From Candidatus Hydrogenedentota bacterium (GTDB taxonomy: Bacteria; Hydrogenedentota; Hydrogenedentia; Hydrogenedentiales; CAITNO01): a DNA stretch of 24,533 nt. Shown here in pieces: positions 21,849 through 24,533 of this stretch. The stretch covers positions 1 to 24,533 of the forward strand of contig CAIXUF010000461.1 of NCBI GenBank assembly GCA_903922535.1, in the 5' to 3' direction. How positions within the stretch are numbered: position 1 is the stretch's first letter; each line of letters starts with the position of its first letter. The position numbers and the translations under genes were made by a program. The notes under the pieces were generated by a model that did not search any database, was not told the DNA's origin, and saw nothing but the letters and a program-made list of their open reading frames with translations.

Positions 21849-23261
21849 CTACTGTATCCAGGGCCAGGACAACGGGAGCCAGTAGGCGATGACCCAGGCC
21901 AGCGTCACGGCCGATGCGGTTGCTCCGGCGCGATAATCGCCCGTGCGGCGCGTCACCACGGCATGCACTGCCGACAGCACGGCGAAAATGAACACCCAGA
22001 TGCACAGGATCATGCAGCCGAAGGCGGCCTCGGGACGAACCACGAACAGCACCGCGCCCAGCAGCAACAGGGGCACACAGCGGGTTAGGGCGGACACCGC
22101 AAAGCGTTGGAAAGCACTTCTTGGACTCACGCGCTCCAGCGCCGAGGCGCCGGCCAGAAAGGGCAGCAGGAGGCAGGGCGCCAGTATGCACCAGACACCG
22201 AAGCGGGCCGGATGCCAGAGTCCGCTGGTGAACATGTCGCGGTCCAGCAGCAGGGACAACAGCAACGCAAGAACGGCGCCGAAAAACACCCCCATGTCGA
22301 ACGCGGAGAAGAAGGAACCGGAGCGCGGCGCATCCTTCGCGCCTTTGCAGCGCAGGACCCAGCCCGTGAGGCGGTAGGGATTGATGCTCCAACGGCGCGG
22401 AGTGGATTGGGCGGGCGGGGCGCCCGCCTGCCGGGACATCATGCCCGCCGCAAGTCCGGCCAGTTGAAACGCGGCCACGCATCCCAGGACCGTGCCAAGG
22501 AGCGCGCAGGCCCACGCACTCCAGGGGAAGAGCCCCTGGCCGGGCAAACCCAAGGCCCCGTTGACCCACGCAACGATGCGCCCAAGCAGCACCGGGTCAA
22601 AAGGCTCCAGCGAATGGTCGCTGTAGGGGCTGATGATGACATCGGCCTTGCCGTCGACTTTCGCCCGCGCCTCGTCTCCGGAGAACAGTTCCTCAAAACG
22701 TCCTGCCGCAACCAGCGTCTTGCAGGGCGGCACACGCCCGGGCAGGGCGCCCAGGGAAACAAACGCGGAAACCCCGGCGTCTTCAGCCAGCGCCTCGGCC
22801 CCGGCAAAGCCGCCCATCGAGTGCCCCATGTAGGCCACGGGCAGATTGCCGAGTTGGTGTGCCCAGGCGAACCATGCCTTCAGTTGGGCGGCATTGGAGG
22901 TCCAGTCGAAACGTTCCTCCGAGCGTCCATGCCCCCAGAAATCCAGTGTCACCGCCATGTAGCCATCTGCGGCAAAGGCCTTGGCCGCGGCGGCCATGAT
23001 TCCCTGGTTGGACGTGACACCATGTCCAATCAGCATGACGGCCTTGGGCGTCGGCGGTTTCCAGACCGTGGCCAGGCAGGGCTTGCCGCCCGGGCCGGTG
23101 ATGGTGACAACTTCCCTCGACACTCCGTCCGGAACGGACAGGTGCATGAGCGCAAGCGCGATTGCAAACAGGCATACACCCGCAATCGCTGAACGCCACA
23201 CGCGTGCGGGTTTCCCCGCAACAACAACCTTGATTTCGGGCTCCACGGGTATTGTATCCAT
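21849..23261 (-). CDS. Alpha/beta hydrolase fused to a C-terminal polytopic membrane domain
   Basis: About 470 residues if started at the ATG at 23261 (MDTIPVEPEIK); other in-frame ATGs lie 9 and 18 bases upstream, and none has a good ribosome binding site. One membrane helix (about 25-42) precedes an extracytoplasmic-looking alpha/beta hydrolase domain (about 55-235): VMLIGHGVTSNQG (oxyanion region), LDFWGHGRSEERFDW, and the nucleophile elbow GHSMGG with Ser148. The late YSDHSLEPFDP segment probably supplies the His. It then continues into about seven hydrophobic helices (about 240-470). A fused esterase/transporter-like membrane domain is unusual; the substrate is unknown. It is transcribed alone, opposite no close partner. 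Confidence 0.8.
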   Translation of the reverse strand: MDTIPVEPEIKVVVAGKPARVWRSAIAGVCLFAIALALMHLSVPDGVSREVVTITGPGGKPCLATVWKPPTPKAVMLIGHGVTSNQGIMAAAAKAFAADGYMAVTLDFWGHGRSEERFDWTSNAAQLKAWFAWAHQLGNLPVAYMGHSMGGFAGAEALAEDAGVSAFVSLGALPGRVPPCKTLVAAGRFEELFSGDEARAKVDGKADVIISPYSDHSLEPFDPVLLGRIVAWVNGALGLPGQGLFPWSAWACALLGTVLGCVAAFQLAGLAAGMMSRQAGAPPAQSTPRRWSINPYRLTGWVLRCKGAKDAPRSGSFFSAFDMGVFFGAVLALLLSLLLDRDMFTSGLWHPARFGVWCILAPCLLLPFLAGASALERVSPRSAFQRFAVSALTRCVPLLLLGAVLFVVRPEAAFGCMILCIWVFIFAVLSAVHAVVTRRTGDYRAGATASAVTLAWVIAYWLPLSWPWIQ

Positions 23262-23318
23262 GGCACCCATAATAACCATTTTGGAGGGTGCCATCAAAAT
23301 GCCGAATCGCACTTGCGA

Positions 23319-23367
23319 ACCACCCCTGTTGTGGAATGGTCTGGAGACCACGCCACAACGAGGTGGC
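23319..23367. other. Large hairpin just upstream of the hydrolase gene
   Basis: GTTGTGG (23328-23334) pairs with CCACAAC (23353-23359), and inside it TGGTCT (23337-23342) pairs with AGACCA (23345-23350). CCACC/GGTGG outside them (23320-23324, 23362-23366) extends the structure. It lies about 60 bases upstream of the hydrolase start, so it may influence its expression. The rest of the gap 23262-23567 holds no gene that I recognise. Confidence 0.6.
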
Positions 23368-23567
23368 TTCTGTTGGTCGAGTCCGACTTTTGCGCCCAGC
23401 TTCCTTCAGACCCCGCCTCGCGGCGACACTCTTACTCTTGGCTGGCAGTTCGCAGCATCTGGGCCTGCCGGAGACCTGCACCCTTGGATTCGCGCCGTGC
23501 CTGGCACACAAAGATACCGGCGGAGCGCTTGCGCAGTCCGCCGGAAAATACACGCTCCGCTCGGGAA

Positions 23568-24533
23568 TCAATAAATAAAGCTCACAAATAGCATGGACTG
23601 ATTGACCGGCGCCTCGCCGTCCCGCGAGTACTTCTTGAATTCGACATGGCCGTCCATGTAGAGGACGTTTGAACCGCCGGGGACGTGATTGTAGTTTTGC
23701 GAGATCACGGAAATCCGCTCGGGCATGATCCACACCGAGCTCTGGGCGACATTGGCGCCGCCAGCATTGTTGATGTCGGTGATGAGAAAACGTTCGACCC
23801 CTTCGCGCAACCGGTAGACGGTGTTGCTGCCGCCGTTTCCACTGCCAACCGGTTCATTCATTGCGGAGTCCGCCATATTCACGTCCTTGTCCGCGTTCGG
23901 GGCATTGCCGCGCAGTTGGTCGGCCTCTAGCGGCGGCACGTCCGATAGCATCGCGTGAAAGATCGCGTTAGCCTGTCTTGGTATGACGGCGTCGGCTGGC
24001 AGGTCGGTGAGATCCACACCCAGTGCCCTCAATTTCGCGGCTGCGCTGGAGGAGGCAATCAGTTCACTGTCCTGAGGGCTCATGCTGGCGCGGTCAATCC
24101 CCCATCCGAGGTAGACGTAGCTGTTGTCTATCTCGCGGGCGCAATCCGACCCGCCGCTGGGCGCATAGTTGAAACACCACTGGCCGTCAACCTTTGAATT
24201 CTCAATTGCGATATTGAGCTTGGGGTTTGACGGACAGAATGCGATCATCGGGTCCGTCAAGTATTCGGGATAGATGGCGAACACATTCGGACCGGGAGCC
24301 AGCATTGCATCATAGGTGCCGTCATTCCTCGAATAGTTGCCGGACAAGATTGGGGGAAAGGCCCCTTTTGATTCGTTTGAATACATTTTGAGAACAAGGC
24401 CCCACTGCTTGAGGTTGTTTTGGCAGGAGGACCGGCGCGCCGCTTCGCGGGCGCGGGAAAGGGCTGGCAGCAGGAAGGCCGCCAAAATGCTGATGATCCC
24501 AATTACCACAAGCAGTTCGATGAGGGTAAAACC
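23568..24533 (-). CDS. Type II secretion pseudopilin-like protein with H-X-DG signature, 5' end missing
   Basis: The frame is open through the right edge, so the first few codons are outside the window; 321 residues are visible. It begins with [45 protein letters not shown], the prepilin cleavage motif followed by the hydrophobic helix used in pilin-like assembly. The C-terminal part ends with [21 protein letters not shown], the prepilin-type processing-associated H-X-DG signature (here ten residues between H and DG, one more than the nominal nine). Proteins of this group occur in large numbers in Planctomycetes, Hydrogenedentes and relatives. They are cell-surface or periplasmic; a specific role is not known. 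Confidence 0.92.
   Translation of the reverse strand, partial: GFTLIELLVVIGIISILAAFLLPALSRAREAARRSSCQNNLKQWGLVLKMYSNESKGAFPPILSGNYSRNDGTYDAMLAPGPNVFAIYPEYLTDPMIAFCPSNPKLNIAIENSKVDGQWCFNYAPSGGSDCAREIDNSYVYLGWGIDRASMSPQDSELIASSSAAAKLRALGVDLTDLPADAVIPRQANAIFHAMLSDVPPLEADQLRGNAPNADKDVNMADSAMNEPVGSGNGGSNTVYRLREGVERFLITDINNAGGANVAQSSVWIMPERISVISQNYNHVPGGSNVLYMDGHVEFKKYSRDGEAPVNQSMLFVSFIY

Overview
The window looks like a piece of a GC-rich (roughly 60-67% by eye) free-living Gram-negative bacterium from the Planctomycetes/Hydrogenedentes neighbourhood. The pointers are a pseudopilin with GFTLIELL and a C-terminal H-X-DG signature, a DUF1573 protein, a Tat-exported xylose-isomerase-like TIM-barrel protein, an SSS symporter, several carbohydrate-active enzymes, and families of extragenic palindromes. 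The taxonomic call is inference. HydG and its TM1266-type regulator show that the organism can probably assemble an [FeFe] hydrogenase.

Layout, left to right. 1-779: 3' part of a sugar-nucleotide epimerase, closed by a very strong terminator. 1143-1405: a frameshifted YgiT-type zinc-finger antitoxin. 1484-3454: a secreted (alpha/alpha)6-type glycosidase-like protein. 3574-5645: an AT-rich site, an extended -10 promoter, a leader of about 186 nt ending in a textbook terminator, then the hydrogenase regulator gene and hydG. 5690-5760: a pair of palindromic repeats with compensatory changes. 5839-7867 (minus): SSS symporter plus a small membrane protein. 8079-9857 (minus): aspS, probably of the non-discriminating type. 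10192-11222 (minus): a membrane protein and a winged-helix regulator, translationally coupled and divergent from 11433-12920 (plus), a membrane-anchored protein resembling the linalool dehydratase/isomerase family. Two palindromic operators lie between them. 13444-14313: exported TIM-barrel isomerase-like protein. 14375-14621: a long imperfect inverted repeat and the 3' half of a tRNA-Asp, probably an integration scar. 14681-15874 (minus): DUF1573 protein. 16330-17580 (minus): GH26 mannanase-like lipoprotein, less GC-rich than its surroundings. 17780-21574 (minus): a divergent ribulose-phosphate-3-epimerase-like protein, ribokinase and a GH2 beta-mannosidase-like enzyme. 21849-23261 (minus): alpha/beta hydrolase fused to a polytopic membrane domain. 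23568-24533 (minus): pseudopilin, cut by the window edge.

How the genes may work together: GH26 (endo-mannanase) and GH2 (beta-mannosidase-like), with ribokinase and the epimerase-like protein, suggest use of plant-type polysaccharide and sugar. The exported isomerase-like protein, the symporter and the 1484 glycosidase fit the same lifestyle. The most unusual points are the leader/terminator unit before the hydrogenase regulator and hydG, the double-operator divergent module at 11.2 kb with an apparently leaderless transcript, the epimerase-like protein lacking most metal ligands, and the tRNA-Asp remnant.
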